DNA of 40,463 nt, taken from positions 1 to 40,463 of the IMG/VR virus record IMGVR_UViG_3300037069_000773. The stretch is one strand, 5' to 3'. Shown here in pieces: positions 21,923 to 28,519 of the stretch (within the stretch, counting starts at the first letter, position 1; the number at the start of each line of letters is the position of its first letter). Under the pieces are notes generated by a model. That model saw nothing but the letters and a program-made list of their open reading frames with translations, was not told the DNA's origin and did not search any database. A program made the position numbers and the translations under genes. Source of the DNA: a virus.

Positions 21923-22131
21923 TTGCAGATCTCCAGACGAAGCAATTCTGAGGTTACGTGCTGAAGCCCTGGCAGAAGGTGCGAGTGCCGCTTCTTCCTC
22001 CGCTTGAGCGAGGCAATTTCCGCCGAATACCACTCCCGTTCTTCTCGCAGGTCTTCAACGGTAAGGGCCTTGAGGCGAGGCCCGGCGAAACGGTCGAACA
22101 GCCAGAACAAGGCGCGGTCTATCCAAGACAT
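21919..22131 (-). CDS. Small amphipathic/coiled-coil protein, unknown function
   Basis: A 70-residue protein. The N-terminus SWIDRALFWLFDRFAG is an aromatic amphipathic helix that could lie on a membrane; the rest (LREEREWYSAEIASLKRRKK) is a charged coiled coil. Its stop overlaps the ATG of the GcrA/sigma fusion gene (ATGA). The start overlaps the end of the 38-residue gene by 13 bases. Role unknown. Confidence 0.7.
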   Translation of the reverse strand: MSWIDRALFWLFDRFAGPRLKALTVEDLREEREWYSAEIASLKRRKKRHSHLLPGLQHVTSELLRLEICK

Positions 22132-22235
22132 GCTTTGATTCCAATCATGATGGCGAGCCAAAGGACGACGCTTGCAGGAATGGCCCACTTGAGCTTCCTG
22201 CGGGTGGCTTCGGATAGGTTTCCGGGGTTCTTCAC
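22119..22235 (-). CDS. 38-residue single-helix membrane peptide
   Basis: Starts at GTG 22235 with GGAGG seven bases upstream. Encodes a polar N-terminus (KNPGNLSEATRRKLKW) and one transmembrane helix (AIPASVVLWLAIMIGIKACL). Too short for most gene finders. Part of the overlapping minus-strand early operon; function unknown. Confidence 0.65.
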   Translation of the reverse strand: MKNPGNLSEATRRKLKWAIPASVVLWLAIMIGIKACLG

Positions 22236-22248
22236 GGCGTAGCCTCCG

Positions 22249-22428
22249 TTATGGGTTGGCCGCTTGCTCCTTGGCGACCTCAAGCATGATGCGGGCTCTG
22301 ATCCTGTCCCGGCAACGCTTGAGCTGCCATCGGGCGTTCTCGCGGTTTCCTTCAAGCTCCACGATCTCGTGTCGCTCATCATCGGTCATCCGTTCAAGGA
22401 TGATGTCTGCGGGTTTCTTGCGTGGCAT
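22249..22428 (-). CDS. 59-residue basic protein, first gene of minus-strand operon
   Basis: ATG at 22428 with GGAGG five bases upstream. Encodes PRKKPADIILERMTDDERHE then a charged helix (WQLKRCRDRIRARIMLEVAK). Highly helical, Arg-rich, no known family recognised. As the first gene after the divergent promoter it is likely expressed immediately after infection. Confidence 0.7.
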   Translation of the reverse strand: MPRKKPADIILERMTDDERHEIVELEGNRENARWQLKRCRDRIRARIMLEVAKEQAANP

Positions 22429-22548
22429 GATGCCTCCTTGTTGCTCCCCATATAGGCATATAGCCTCGCCGTCGGCAAGCGATAAAAAGATGTTGACGGC
22501 TAGATTGGCGAGTGGTTAGTTAGGTCCAACGAACAACGGAGACACGCC
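22429..22548. promoter_or_regulatory. Divergent early promoter region
   Basis: The only long non-coding gap between opposite operons. Minus strand: TTGCCG (22478-22473), 18 bases, then TATATG (22454-22449), with a second TATATG at 22462-22457. Plus strand: TTGACG (22493-22498), 17 bases, then a weak TTAGTT (22516-22521). Both read into their operons with ribosome sites close to the first ATGs. I see no GANTC here. Confidence 0.5.
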
Positions 22549-22842
22549 ATGTCCTACGTCACCAACCAAGAGAAGGCCCACACCGCCAGCCTGAACCAAT
22601 CGGCGCAGGAGCAAGACGAGCTGGCCGAGCGCCGCTTCCAGTTGGAGCAATCGCCGCTCTACAAGGCCCTGGTTGACCTATGTGCCTTGGCCGAGGAAAC
22701 CACCGCCCAGACCGCCCGCATCCGAGGTACGCTGAGCCAAGAAGAGGTGGATATGATGAACCTCGCGGAGGCCATCAGCGACCAACTCGGCGGATCGGAT
22801 GCGCCTTACGCCGTGGATTTCATCCTGTCGGCGGTGGCGTGA
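22549..22842 (+). CDS. First plus-strand early protein, unknown function
   Basis: A 97-residue protein with CGGAG eight bases before the ATG. Residues 8-60 are rich in Gln, Glu and Ala (ASLNQSAQEQDELAERRFQL), a helical segment, followed by a helical C-terminus ending in DFILSAVA. No family recognised. Being first in the plus operon it may be a host-takeover factor. Confidence 0.75.
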   Translation: MSYVTNQEKAHTASLNQSAQEQDELAERRFQLEQSPLYKALVDLCALAEETTAQTARIRGTLSQEEVDMMNLAEAISDQLGGSDAPYAVDFILSAVA

Positions 22843-23048
22843 TGAGCGCGCTTCACGAGTGTGCCGGGTTGGTCTTCAGCATCGCTACCGCGTTCCTTTG
22901 GGCGACATTCACGGCATTAGCGGTCAAGGACCAACTCCCAACAGGGAGGACGGCCGTTCTTGCCGCCATTGCCATCGTTCTTGCCGGCCTCGGGTTGTGT
23001 CTCTGGATCGCTGAGGGCGTGGTTCGCGTGGTGGAGGCGGCGACGTGA
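22842..23048 (+). CDS. Two-helix membrane protein
   Basis: A 68-residue protein starting at ATG 22842, one base overlap with the preceding TGA. Two hydrophobic helices (about residues 7-27 and 36-60) separated by a short KDQLPTGR loop; short C-terminus. Probably an inner-membrane accessory protein. A longer upstream frame (22680) is rejected because it reads out of frame through the previous gene. Confidence 0.65.
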   Translation: MSALHECAGLVFSIATAFLWATFTALAVKDQLPTGRTAVLAAIAIVLAGLGLCLWIAEGVVRVVEAAT

Positions 23049-23122
23049 GCGTGATCCTCCGCTACCTCACCCTTTCCGTCCTGGCGATGTTCGCCGTGAT
23101 CCTGATGGGAGTTCCTGCATGA
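23045..23122 (+). CDS. 25-residue membrane peptide
   Basis: GTG at 23045 overlaps the preceding TGA (GTGA), and its TGA overlaps the next ATG (ATGA). Nearly the whole peptide (VILRYLTLSVLAMFAVILMG) is a single hydrophobic helix. The double overlap is the main evidence that it is translated. Confidence 0.55.
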   Translation: MSVILRYLTLSVLAMFAVILMGVPA

Positions 23123-23262
23123 TCAACCCCGAAACCTTCTGGTCCCTCATGTCCATCAACGGCAGAGAGCTAGACCGAACCATTGACCAGATGTCCGAGG
23201 AAGACATTGAAACCATGCTCTCGGACATCGAGGCCGAGAAGAAAGAGCGAGGCTATCTGTGA
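23119..23262 (+). CDS. 47-residue acidic protein
   Basis: Starts at ATG 23119 (ATGA overlap) and encodes INPETFWSLMSINGRELDRT followed by an acidic helix (QMSEEDIETMLSDIEAEKKE). Its stop overlaps the GTG start of the next gene. Highly acidic and short; possibly a small inhibitor or DNA-mimic-like protein, but that is speculation. No family recognised. Confidence 0.6.
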   Translation: MINPETFWSLMSINGRELDRTIDQMSEEDIETMLSDIEAEKKERGYL

Positions 23263-23507
23263 GCACGCAAGCCGCAGTGCCGCACTATGTGCGAGACGCC
23301 CTCCGGGGTCTAACCCCCGTCCAGAAGGCCACGATCATTCGCGGCTACATCGGCGACGAGACGGCAGCCACCATTCGCGCGCTCTACGCGAAGGCCATCT
23401 TCTACCACAAGATCACCAGCCCCAACGGGCGCGGTGGTCCGATGGTCCTGACGCCGCTTGGCGAGACCGTGCAGCAAATCCTTTTTACGAGGAAGGCCGG
23501 AAAATGA
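23259..23507 (+). CDS. Small basic-helical protein, unknown function
   Basis: An 82-residue protein starting at GTG 23259. PHYVRDALRGLTPVQKATII then RGYIGDETAATIRALYAKAI suggests a helix bundle possibly of HTH type; the tail is NGRGGPMVLTPLGETVQQIL. The P-L-G-x-x-V/x-x-I ending is common in phage winged-helix-like proteins, so DNA binding is possible. Stop overlaps the next ATG (ATGA). Confidence 0.65.
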   Translation: MSTQAAVPHYVRDALRGLTPVQKATIIRGYIGDETAATIRALYAKAIFYHKITSPNGRGGPMVLTPLGETVQQILFTRKAGK

Positions 23508-23704
23508 CCGAGGAGCGCCGCTTCTACGAGGCTTGCACATCAACTGGCCAGCCGATCATGACGTTTGACGACCAAACCAGTGCCGAGCGCTGGGAAGACT
23601 GCAACGTCACATTCCCCAACGCCACTGTCTCGCTTGTCACGGTAACGACCACGCGAGAGCCGATCAAGCGGCGCAAGCTGCGGCTGATCAGGTCGGGAAC
23701 ATGA
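23504..23704 (+). CDS. Small protein, unknown function
   Basis: A 66-residue protein with ATGA overlaps at both ends. Mixed alpha/beta (RRFYEACTSTGQPIMTFDDQ then VSLVTVTTTREPIKRRKLRL) and a basic C-terminus. No domain recognised; one of a series of short co-translated genes upstream of the Rad52-like gene. Confidence 0.65.
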   Translation: MTEERRFYEACTSTGQPIMTFDDQTSAERWEDCNVTFPNATVSLVTVTTTREPIKRRKLRLIRSGT

Positions 23705-23901
23705 CCGCTCCATTCGTCATGTGGATGGGCTACGCCGCCTTTCCCAGCGACATTCCCCGCATGATCCAAGACGCAGAGTGGTGCGAGCGCATGGCGTCAG
23801 CACCAGAACCCGGCAATCGCGACTATTTCACCAAGGCCGCACAAACCACACGCGAGGCGATCTCTGAGCTAGAGCGCCTGATCCAGAAGGAACCCGCATG
23901 A
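23701..23901 (+). CDS. Small protein, unknown function
   Basis: A 66-residue protein starting with MTAPFVMWMGYAAFPSDIPR, then a charged helix (AQTTREAISELERLIQKEPA). ATGA overlaps at both ends connect it with the preceding gene and with the Rad52-like gene. Possibly a helper of the recombination proteins, inferred from coupling only. Confidence 0.65.
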   Translation: MTAPFVMWMGYAAFPSDIPRMIQDAEWCERMASAPEPGNRDYFTKAAQTTREAISELERLIQKEPA

Positions 23902-24536
23902 CCGGCTTTTCAGACCAGCAAGTTCAATCCCTGGACGCTCCGCTAAGCCGGGCCAACGTCAAGGAGCGCGAGCAGTCAGGCCGCAAGCTGTCGTACATCG
24001 AGAGCTGGGTGGCAATTGCCGAGGCCAACCGTATCTTCGGATACGACGGGTGGGACCGTGAGACGGTGGATCTTCGCCTTCTCGGGGAGCCCCGCATGGT
24101 CGGGGACAAGGCCCGCGTCGGATACATGGCCAAGGTCCGCGTGACCGTTCGCGCTGGCGACAAGATCGTAGTGCGCGAGGGCTGCGGTTTTGGCTCCGGT
24201 ATCGACAAGGACGTTGACCAGGCCCACGAAAGCGCCATCAAGGAGGCTGAGAGTGACGCCGGGAAAAGGGCTCTGATGACTTTCGGAAACCCGTTCGGTC
24301 TGGCCCTCTACGACAAGACCCAGGCCAACGTCGTCGTTGCGCCGCCACCTCGCTCCCAGGCCCTGATCATGGGCGAGGCCAGCCTGGTCATGTGCCGCAA
24401 CGAAGCCGAAGTGGACGAGTGGGGCGTCAAGAACAAGGCGGCGCTTGAGCAGATGACCAAGGAGGAGCGCGCTATTCTGGTCGCTGCGTGGAAAGCCGAA
24501 AAGGCCAAGTACGCGCCTAAGCAGGAGGCCGCCTAA
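23898..24536 (+). CDS. Rad52-family single-strand annealing protein
   Basis: A 212-residue protein. LSYIESWVAIAEANRIFGYD (about 31-50) and DRETVDL, then VGYMAKVRVTVRAGDKIVVR, GCGFGSG and AHESAIKEAESDAGKRALMTF are the core of the Rad52/Rad22 family (PF04098). It should anneal complementary single strands during phage recombination and repair. ATGA overlaps the upstream gene; the stop shares one base with the next ATG. No partner exonuclease of the RecE/lambda Exo type is visible, but the Gp157 gene follows. Confidence 0.85.
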   Translation: MTGFSDQQVQSLDAPLSRANVKEREQSGRKLSYIESWVAIAEANRIFGYDGWDRETVDLRLLGEPRMVGDKARVGYMAKVRVTVRAGDKIVVREGCGFGSGIDKDVDQAHESAIKEAESDAGKRALMTFGNPFGLALYDKTQANVVVAPPPRSQALIMGEASLVMCRNEAEVDEWGVKNKAALEQMTKEERAILVAAWKAEKAKYAPKQEAA

Positions 24537-25072
24537 TGGGAATGGTCAAGAGCCAAGACCAGCGACCCGACGACCTAGCCTATGACATCCACGTCACTGG
24601 CCGGTTTGTCGAGCATCTCAAGGCCATGGGCTTTGGAGACGATGACGACCTGATCATGGATACGGTCGAGGGGGAATCCGACGTTCTGGACAAGGTCTCG
24701 CGTCTTCTGCGCTGGATGGCCCTGCAAGAGGCCAATGCGGAGGCCCTGAAGGCCGTGGAGGCTGACTTCGCATCCAGGCGCGGTCGATACTCCGAACGGG
24801 TCCAATGGGCTCGTACGGCGCTTGAGCGGTTCATGACGGAAGTTGGCATGAACAAGATCGAGAGACCAGAGGCGACGCTATCGGTCCGCGACGGAAAGCC
24901 CTCGGTGATCTACTCGCCGGATTTCAGCGTTGAGAACCTTCCTGACGATCTGGTGAAGACCAAGAAGGAGGCCGACAAAGCCGCGATCAAGGCCAAGCTG
25001 GATGGTGGAGGCGAAGTTCCTGGCGCTACGCTGAGCAACGGGTCTCGGGTTCTGACGGTGCGGGTTAAATGA
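24536..25072 (+). CDS. Siphovirus Gp157-like protein
   Basis: A 178-residue protein. Helical N-terminus (VEHLKAMGFGDDDDLIMDTV) followed by RLLRWMALQEANAEALKAVE, AAFASRRGRYSERVQWARTA-like helices (actually ADFASRRGRYSER) and a C-terminal beta segment (LSVRDGKPSVIYSPDFSVEN, KKEADKAAIKAKL), the pattern of the Gp157 family, often encoded next to annealing proteins. Function in recombination or phage resistance is not well established. TAATG coupling to the Rad52-like gene. Confidence 0.8.
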   Translation: MGMVKSQDQRPDDLAYDIHVTGRFVEHLKAMGFGDDDDLIMDTVEGESDVLDKVSRLLRWMALQEANAEALKAVEADFASRRGRYSERVQWARTALERFMTEVGMNKIERPEATLSVRDGKPSVIYSPDFSVENLPDDLVKTKKEADKAAIKAKLDGGGEVPGATLSNGSRVLTVRVK

Positions 25073-25401
25073 CCCTGCAAATCCCAGACGAGACCATCGA
25101 AGGCGCACTCAAGGCGCTCAACTCGTCAACCCACGCCAGGGCCAAGGCCGCAGCGGAGTTCAGCGAGAAGCAGCTCAAGACCGTTCTCGCCCGCCTCTCC
25201 CTGTGCTCGGACGCCAAGACGGTTTCCGACCGGGAGGCGTCAGCCTACACGCATCCTGACTATCAGAAGGCCCTAGAGGACCATAGGTCCGTCTCGGAGG
25301 CTTACTACGCCGCAAGGGATAGGCGGGACGCAGCCAGTGCCCTAATCGAGTGCTGGCGGTCTCTGAAGGCAGATGGTCGGCGCGCGGATCGTATCGGATG
25401 A
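25069..25401 (+). CDS. Helical protein, unknown function
   Basis: A 110-residue, Ala/Ser/Arg/Glu-rich helical protein (ARAKAAAEFSEKQLKTVLAR; ALEDHRSVSEAYYAARDRRD). ATGA overlap with Gp157 and with the next gene. The coiled-coil pattern suggests oligomers. It likely acts with the recombination genes; not recognised. Confidence 0.7.
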   Translation: MTLQIPDETIEGALKALNSSTHARAKAAAEFSEKQLKTVLARLSLCSDAKTVSDREASAYTHPDYQKALEDHRSVSEAYYAARDRRDAASALIECWRSLKADGRRADRIG

Positions 25402-25628
25402 TCGAGTTCGGAGACTTGGCCCAATCCATTCTTGGAAGCCCGCAACAGCAGGCGTGGCGATCACAGCAGGCCAGATCCCTTCAGCAGGCATCCAAGGCTC
25501 AAATCGAGCGCCTGTACGAATCGATGCTCAATACGCCTCCGATGCCAGTGGATTGGCGGCAGTACATGAACTTCAACGCTAAGCCCGCTCCGCACTGGGT
25601 TGGGCGCGTTCCAGACGACATTCAATGA
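25398..25628 (+). CDS. Small protein, unknown function
   Basis: A 76-residue protein starting at ATG 25398 (ATGA overlap). The first half is a Gln/Ser/Ala-rich helix (QQQAWRSQQARSLQQASKAQ), the second is PMPVDWRQYMNFNAKPAPHW, aromatic and possibly binding. Stop overlaps the next start. Not recognised. Confidence 0.65.
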   Translation: MIEFGDLAQSILGSPQQQAWRSQQARSLQQASKAQIERLYESMLNTPPMPVDWRQYMNFNAKPAPHWVGRVPDDIQ

Positions 25629-25987
25629 GCGGTGAGCCCAAACGCGGCGCAATGACCGAAGCCAGGAAAATTCGGATCTGGAACCGTGAGAACGGTATCT
25701 GCTGGATCTGCAAGAAGCCGGTTCCGCACAAAGGCCCCGGCGTCCGCTACGACCATTACTCGCCGTTTTGGATCTCACACGACGACAGCGACGAGAATCT
25801 GTTTCCGCTGCATACGAGCTGCGACGCGACGAAGACCTACGGCAAGGATCTAGGCGACATTGCTAAGATCAAGCGCATCCTGAAGCGAGACGACCCCGAC
25901 CAGCCAAAGCCCGTAAGCCGGCTGAGCGGACGGGGGTTTGATAAGAGCTTGCGGAAAAAGTTCAACGGAACCGTAGAAAGACGTTGA
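25625..25987 (+). CDS. HNH-type nuclease
   Basis: A 120-residue protein. CWICKKP gives a CxxC zinc pair, and YDHYSPFWISHDDSDENLFP followed by LHTSCDATKT gives the HNH core (Asp-His of YDHY, Asn of DENLFPLHTSC and Cys). The basic C-terminus (KIKRILKRDD) may bind DNA. It differs from the mobile HNH genes elsewhere by being on the operon strand with ATGA coupling, so it is more probably a phage recombination or packaging nuclease. Confidence 0.75.
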   Translation: MSGEPKRGAMTEARKIRIWNRENGICWICKKPVPHKGPGVRYDHYSPFWISHDDSDENLFPLHTSCDATKTYGKDLGDIAKIKRILKRDDPDQPKPVSRLSGRGFDKSLRKKFNGTVERR

Positions 25988-26053
25988 CCTATCGCGGCCA
26001 TTATGGCCAAATCAGATCACACCAGAGGGCAATCAGGCCCACGGAGAGACGAA

Positions 26054-26356
26054 ATGACCTACGCGCCGCTGACCATCGAGCAAGTCTGCGAAGTCGCCCA
26101 AGCCTACGAAATCCTGGATTTCCTGACCGAGGCGCAACTCCAAGCCGACCTGGACCTCGCCAACAAGATCGCCAACACGCCGGTTTCGGCGAATGCTCTG
26201 GCCTCGGCTCAGTGGTGCAACGATCATCCGCGCTCCGTTCGGACCATGACGCACTGCCCGCGTGAAGTCGTCATGTACTGGTACGTCCAAATAGCCGACG
26301 AGATGCGGATGGACGACCAAGATCACGCTCGCAACGAACAGTGGGCTTACGGTTGA
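26054..26356 (+). CDS. Small protein, unknown function
   Basis: A 100-residue protein. The ATG at 26054 follows GGAGAG by five bases and is preferred to an in-frame ATG at 26003 without a ribosome site. Sequence: IEQVCEVAQAYEILDFLTEA then KIANTPVSANALASAQWCND and MYWYVQIADEMRMDDQDHA. Mainly helical; no family recognised. Its stop overlaps a TTG start of the following DNA-binding gene. Confidence 0.65.
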   Translation: MTYAPLTIEQVCEVAQAYEILDFLTEAQLQADLDLANKIANTPVSANALASAQWCNDHPRSVRTMTHCPREVVMYWYVQIADEMRMDDQDHARNEQWAYG

Positions 26357-26526
26357 CCCCCGAACAAACCAAACAAGCTCTGGATGGCCTCAATGTGTCA
26401 TCCAGGGCTGCCGCCAAGGCCCTGAACGTAGGGGAGCGGACAGTGAGGCGCTGGAGAAAGATCGGCGCTCCTGACTGGCTCCCTAACGCCATTGCTGGCC
26501 TTCGTTCTCAAGGTGAGAAGAAATGA
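26353..26526 (+). CDS. Small helix-turn-helix protein
   Basis: A 57-residue protein starting at TTG 26353 (overlapping the previous TGA) or GTG 26341. VSSRAAAKALNVGERTVRRW is a plain helix-turn-helix, preceded by TPEQTKQALDGL and followed by KIGAPDWLPNAIAGL. It resembles small transcriptional regulators of phages. Stop overlaps the next ATG. Confidence 0.65.
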   Translation: MTPEQTKQALDGLNVSSRAAAKALNVGERTVRRWRKIGAPDWLPNAIAGLRSQGEKK

Positions 26527-26654
26527 CCCACGAACCTAAACCCTTCGACATCCTGACCGTAGGCTTCTGGCTTGTGTTCGCGGTGATCTTCTCCGGCGCG
26601 GTCTATGTCGGTGGCCTGGCGCAATACGCCCACATGCTGGTGGACCCCAAGTGA
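26523..26654 (+). CDS. 43-residue membrane peptide
   Basis: Starts at ATG 26523 (ATGA overlap) and encodes THEPKPFDILTVGFWLVFAV then IFSGAVYVGGLAQYAHMLVD. One transmembrane helix (about residues 9-30). Its TGA overlaps a GTG start of the following gene. Not recognised. Confidence 0.6.
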   Translation: MTHEPKPFDILTVGFWLVFAVIFSGAVYVGGLAQYAHMLVDPK

Positions 26655-26944
26655 CCCCCGAGGACTCCATGACCGACATCCCTAAGGGCCAGAAGTCGCT
26701 GGGCGAGAAGTTGTGGGACGCGATGAGCGACCCGAAGTCCACCGCTTGGCTGTCCATGGACGAGCGCGAGCGCGCCAACTTCGAGCGCATCGCCATCATA
26801 TTCTGCGCCCAACTTTCCCACGACGAGACCACGACCGCCCTCCTAGCCTCTGAACGCGCGCGCTCAGATGATTTGGAGCGGGCTCTTAGGTCAATCCAGG
26901 GGATTGCAAATGCAAGCCTCATGAATGGCTCGAAGCCGCTCTAG
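26651..26944 (+). CDS. Small protein, unknown function
   Basis: A 97-residue protein starting at GTG 26651 (GTGA overlap), with an alternative ATG at 26669 behind GAGG. Contains LWDAMSDPKSTAWLSMDERE and a helical second half (ERARSDDLERALRSIQGIAN). Its 3' end overlaps the convergent HNH gene by 26 bases, suggesting that the HNH gene inserted at the end of this gene. Not recognised. Confidence 0.65.
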   Translation: MTPEDSMTDIPKGQKSLGEKLWDAMSDPKSTAWLSMDERERANFERIAIIFCAQLSHDETTTALLASERARSDDLERALRSIQGIANASLMNGSKPL

Positions 26945-27413
26945 CTTTCGTCCACCTAACGCGGTTTGGAAACTTCTGCCCCTTATATCGCTGCACAATC
27001 TGGTCTCCGGTCCACCCTTCCTTGGCGCGACACAGGATGCTTTTGTAAGGGACGCCGTATTTCCGATGCATGTTTTTCGCGCTCATTGAGACGCCATCAA
27101 CTACCATCCAGAGCGTGTTTCTCTTGTTGTTGCCTTGGTCGAGCGGTGTCGCCCATGTAACGTTTTCCGGGCAATAGCCCGCGTTGTTATCCAGCCTCTC
27201 CATGCTAGTTCCTGGCGGCCTTTCGCCCATATCCAGCGTGAATAGCTCAAAGGTCATCCACCTGTCGCAGACGCGGATGCCGCGAGCCCCATAGTCCTTG
27301 TAGGAGGGATCTCCCTCCCGCTGACACCGAGCGAGCATGTTAATCCATACGCCGTAAAGCGGATGGTTTGACCCGCCAGGCACAAGGGTTCTCGCATAGT
27401 GTAAATCTGCCAT
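26919..27413 (-). CDS. HNH homing endonuclease, AP2/NUMOD-type
   Basis: A 164-residue protein; ATG 27413 follows AGGAAAG, preferred over an in-frame TTG at 27446. HPLYGVWINMLARCQREGDP then YGARGIRVCDRWMTFELFTL, SMERLDNNAGYCPENVTWAT and QGNNKRNT form the typical phage HNH core (SMERLDNNAGYCPENVTWAT carries the metal-binding residues). The C-terminus (MSAKNMHRKYGVPYKSILCR) is a NUMOD-type DNA-binding helix. It lies on the opposite strand inside the plus operon, consistent with a mobile gene. Confidence 0.85.
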   Translation of the reverse strand: MADLHYARTLVPGGSNHPLYGVWINMLARCQREGDPSYKDYGARGIRVCDRWMTFELFTLDMGERPPGTSMERLDNNAGYCPENVTWATPLDQGNNKRNTLWMVVDGVSMSAKNMHRKYGVPYKSILCRAKEGWTGDQIVQRYKGQKFPNRVRWTKARAASSHS

Positions 27414-27431
27414 TTTGGCGCGCTTTCCTGC

Positions 27432-27460
27432 TTGACTGTCAGACAATGATGCCCGATTGT
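27432..27460 (+). promoter_or_regulatory. Candidate promoter after the HNH gene
   Basis: TTGACT (27432-27437), 17 bases, GATTGT (27455-27460). The -10 is poor. If used, it would restart plus-strand transcription behind the inserted HNH gene. Confidence 0.25.
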
Positions 27461-27466
27461 GTCCGC

Positions 27467-27619
27467 ATGATCAAGTCATCCTCTCAAAACAGAATCAACA
27501 TCCGGGTTCGAGAAGGGTCCGCCCTAGAGCGCCTGATCCGAGCCAGCTCCAGCAAAACGGTTTCCGGCGCGCTGCACGACATAGCGGCGGCGTTCGAGGC
27601 CATGAAGGGCTCAAAATGA
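27467..27619 (+). CDS. Small protein, unknown function
   Basis: Fifty residues from ATG 27467 (57 from the alternative ATG 27446). IKSSSQNRINIRVREGSALE then RLIRASSSKTVSGALHDIAA: a strand then helices, resembling a ribbon-helix-helix protein. The stop overlaps the next ATG. The whole region 27368-27466 in frame does not look coding. Confidence 0.55.
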   Translation: MIKSSSQNRINIRVREGSALERLIRASSSKTVSGALHDIAAAFEAMKGSK

Positions 27620-27849
27620 CCGATCGAAGCGCTTTAGAAGATGCCATCCGGGTTCGTGATGAGCGGATAGCTGAGTTGGAGGGGGCCCTACGGGGTGCTG
27701 ATGAGGCGCTGCGCTTGGGCGTCGAAAAGACCACGGGGTCTGGCCTCATGATCACGTCCGACCTGTTCAGTGCGCGGCTGAAGGTGTGCGCCGCCCTTGG
27801 CATCGACTGGGACCGCACACGCGCCCAAGCCGCTATGAAGGAAGCCTAG
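27616..27849 (+). CDS. Small coiled-coil protein, unknown function
   Basis: A 77-residue protein (ATGA overlap at the start). VRDERIAELEGALRGADEAL is a heptad-like helix, followed by VEKTTGSGLMITSDLFSARL. Similar short proteins are frequent in phage early regions. Function not known. Confidence 0.65.
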   Translation: MTDRSALEDAIRVRDERIAELEGALRGADEALRLGVEKTTGSGLMITSDLFSARLKVCAALGIDWDRTRAQAAMKEA

Positions 27850-27852
27850 ACC

Positions 27853-28119
27853 ATGATCCTCCGGTTCGAAACCTGCGACCGTCGCCGCGCGCTCGGCTTC
27901 CTCCAAAAGCTGCTGCCCGCCTACGCCGTGGAAGACACGCCTGAGTGCGCCGGGCCGCTTCTGGACTTCGTCGCGGCAGACGTGATCCGCATCCCCGACC
28001 CCGATCATCACCCGAACGGTCGCGTCTACCCGTCGAAGAACTGGTCGGACGACAAGGAAAAGGCTGTCGTGGACGCGCACCTGTCGATGATGGCGGCGCT
28101 CAAGAAAGTGGACGCCTAA
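27853..28119 (+). CDS. Small protein, unknown function
   Basis: An 88-residue protein. LRFETCDRRRALGFLQKLLP then VIRIPDPDHHPNGRVYPSKN; acidic and His/Asp-rich in the middle, where metal binding is conceivable. The helical C-terminus (EKAVVDAHLSMMAALKKVDA) ends two bases before the next ATG. Not recognised. Confidence 0.65.
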   Translation: MILRFETCDRRRALGFLQKLLPAYAVEDTPECAGPLLDFVAADVIRIPDPDHHPNGRVYPSKNWSDDKEKAVVDAHLSMMAALKKVDA

Positions 28120-28121
28120 CC

Positions 28122-28517
28122 ATGACCACCCCCCACCCCGACCAACCCGCACCCCCTATGGACCGGGAGGGAGAGAATATGTCCGCCCGGATCTCGGGCC
28201 AGGACCAGTGCGCGGACGCCCAAGAGCGCTCGCTGTGGAGGCCGATAGAGACGGCTCCGAAGGATGCTGTTGAAGTCCTGACCTTCACACCCGTGTCGCG
28301 CCATCGCACAGGCATCCTTTGCGGAACGCATGTTGGCTGGTGGCGCGCTGAGTTTCAGGAGTGGTGCCAATCTGACATGGAATGGGAGATCGATCCCACC
28401 CACTGGATGCCCCTTCCTGCGGCTCCCGATGGCCTTCTCGGAGGCCAAGACGGGCGCTCGCAAAAGCCCCGGGATGAGCCCACTTCTTCTACAATCTCAG
28501 CACGTAAGGGGGGCTAG
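28122..28517 (+). CDS. DUF551-type protein
   Basis: A 131-residue protein from ATG 28122; an ATG at 28179 has a better ribosome site (GGGAGGGAGA) and would give 112 residues. WRPIETAPKDAVEVLTFTP, then HVGWWRAEFQEWCQSDMEWE and PTHWMPLPAAPDGLLG are the DUF551 signature (W-I-sequence ... THWMPLP-x-P). The function of DUF551 is unknown though it is frequent in phages. The C-terminal 30 residues are polar and probably disordered. Confidence 0.7.
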   Translation: MTTPHPDQPAPPMDREGENMSARISGQDQCADAQERSLWRPIETAPKDAVEVLTFTPVSRHRTGILCGTHVGWWRAEFQEWCQSDMEWEIDPTHWMPLPAAPDGLLGGQDGRSQKPRDEPTSSTISARKGG

Positions 28518-28519
28518 AC

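Noticed and set aside
17153-22428. Lysogeny module
   Set aside because: HTH, RHH-like and GcrA-like proteins are present, but no integrase, excisionase, CI/Cro-type repressor or attachment site was found.
25984-26265. Plus-strand ORF of 93 codons after the HNH gene
   Set aside because: Arg-rich shadow of the gene at 26054, which has a good ribosome site.
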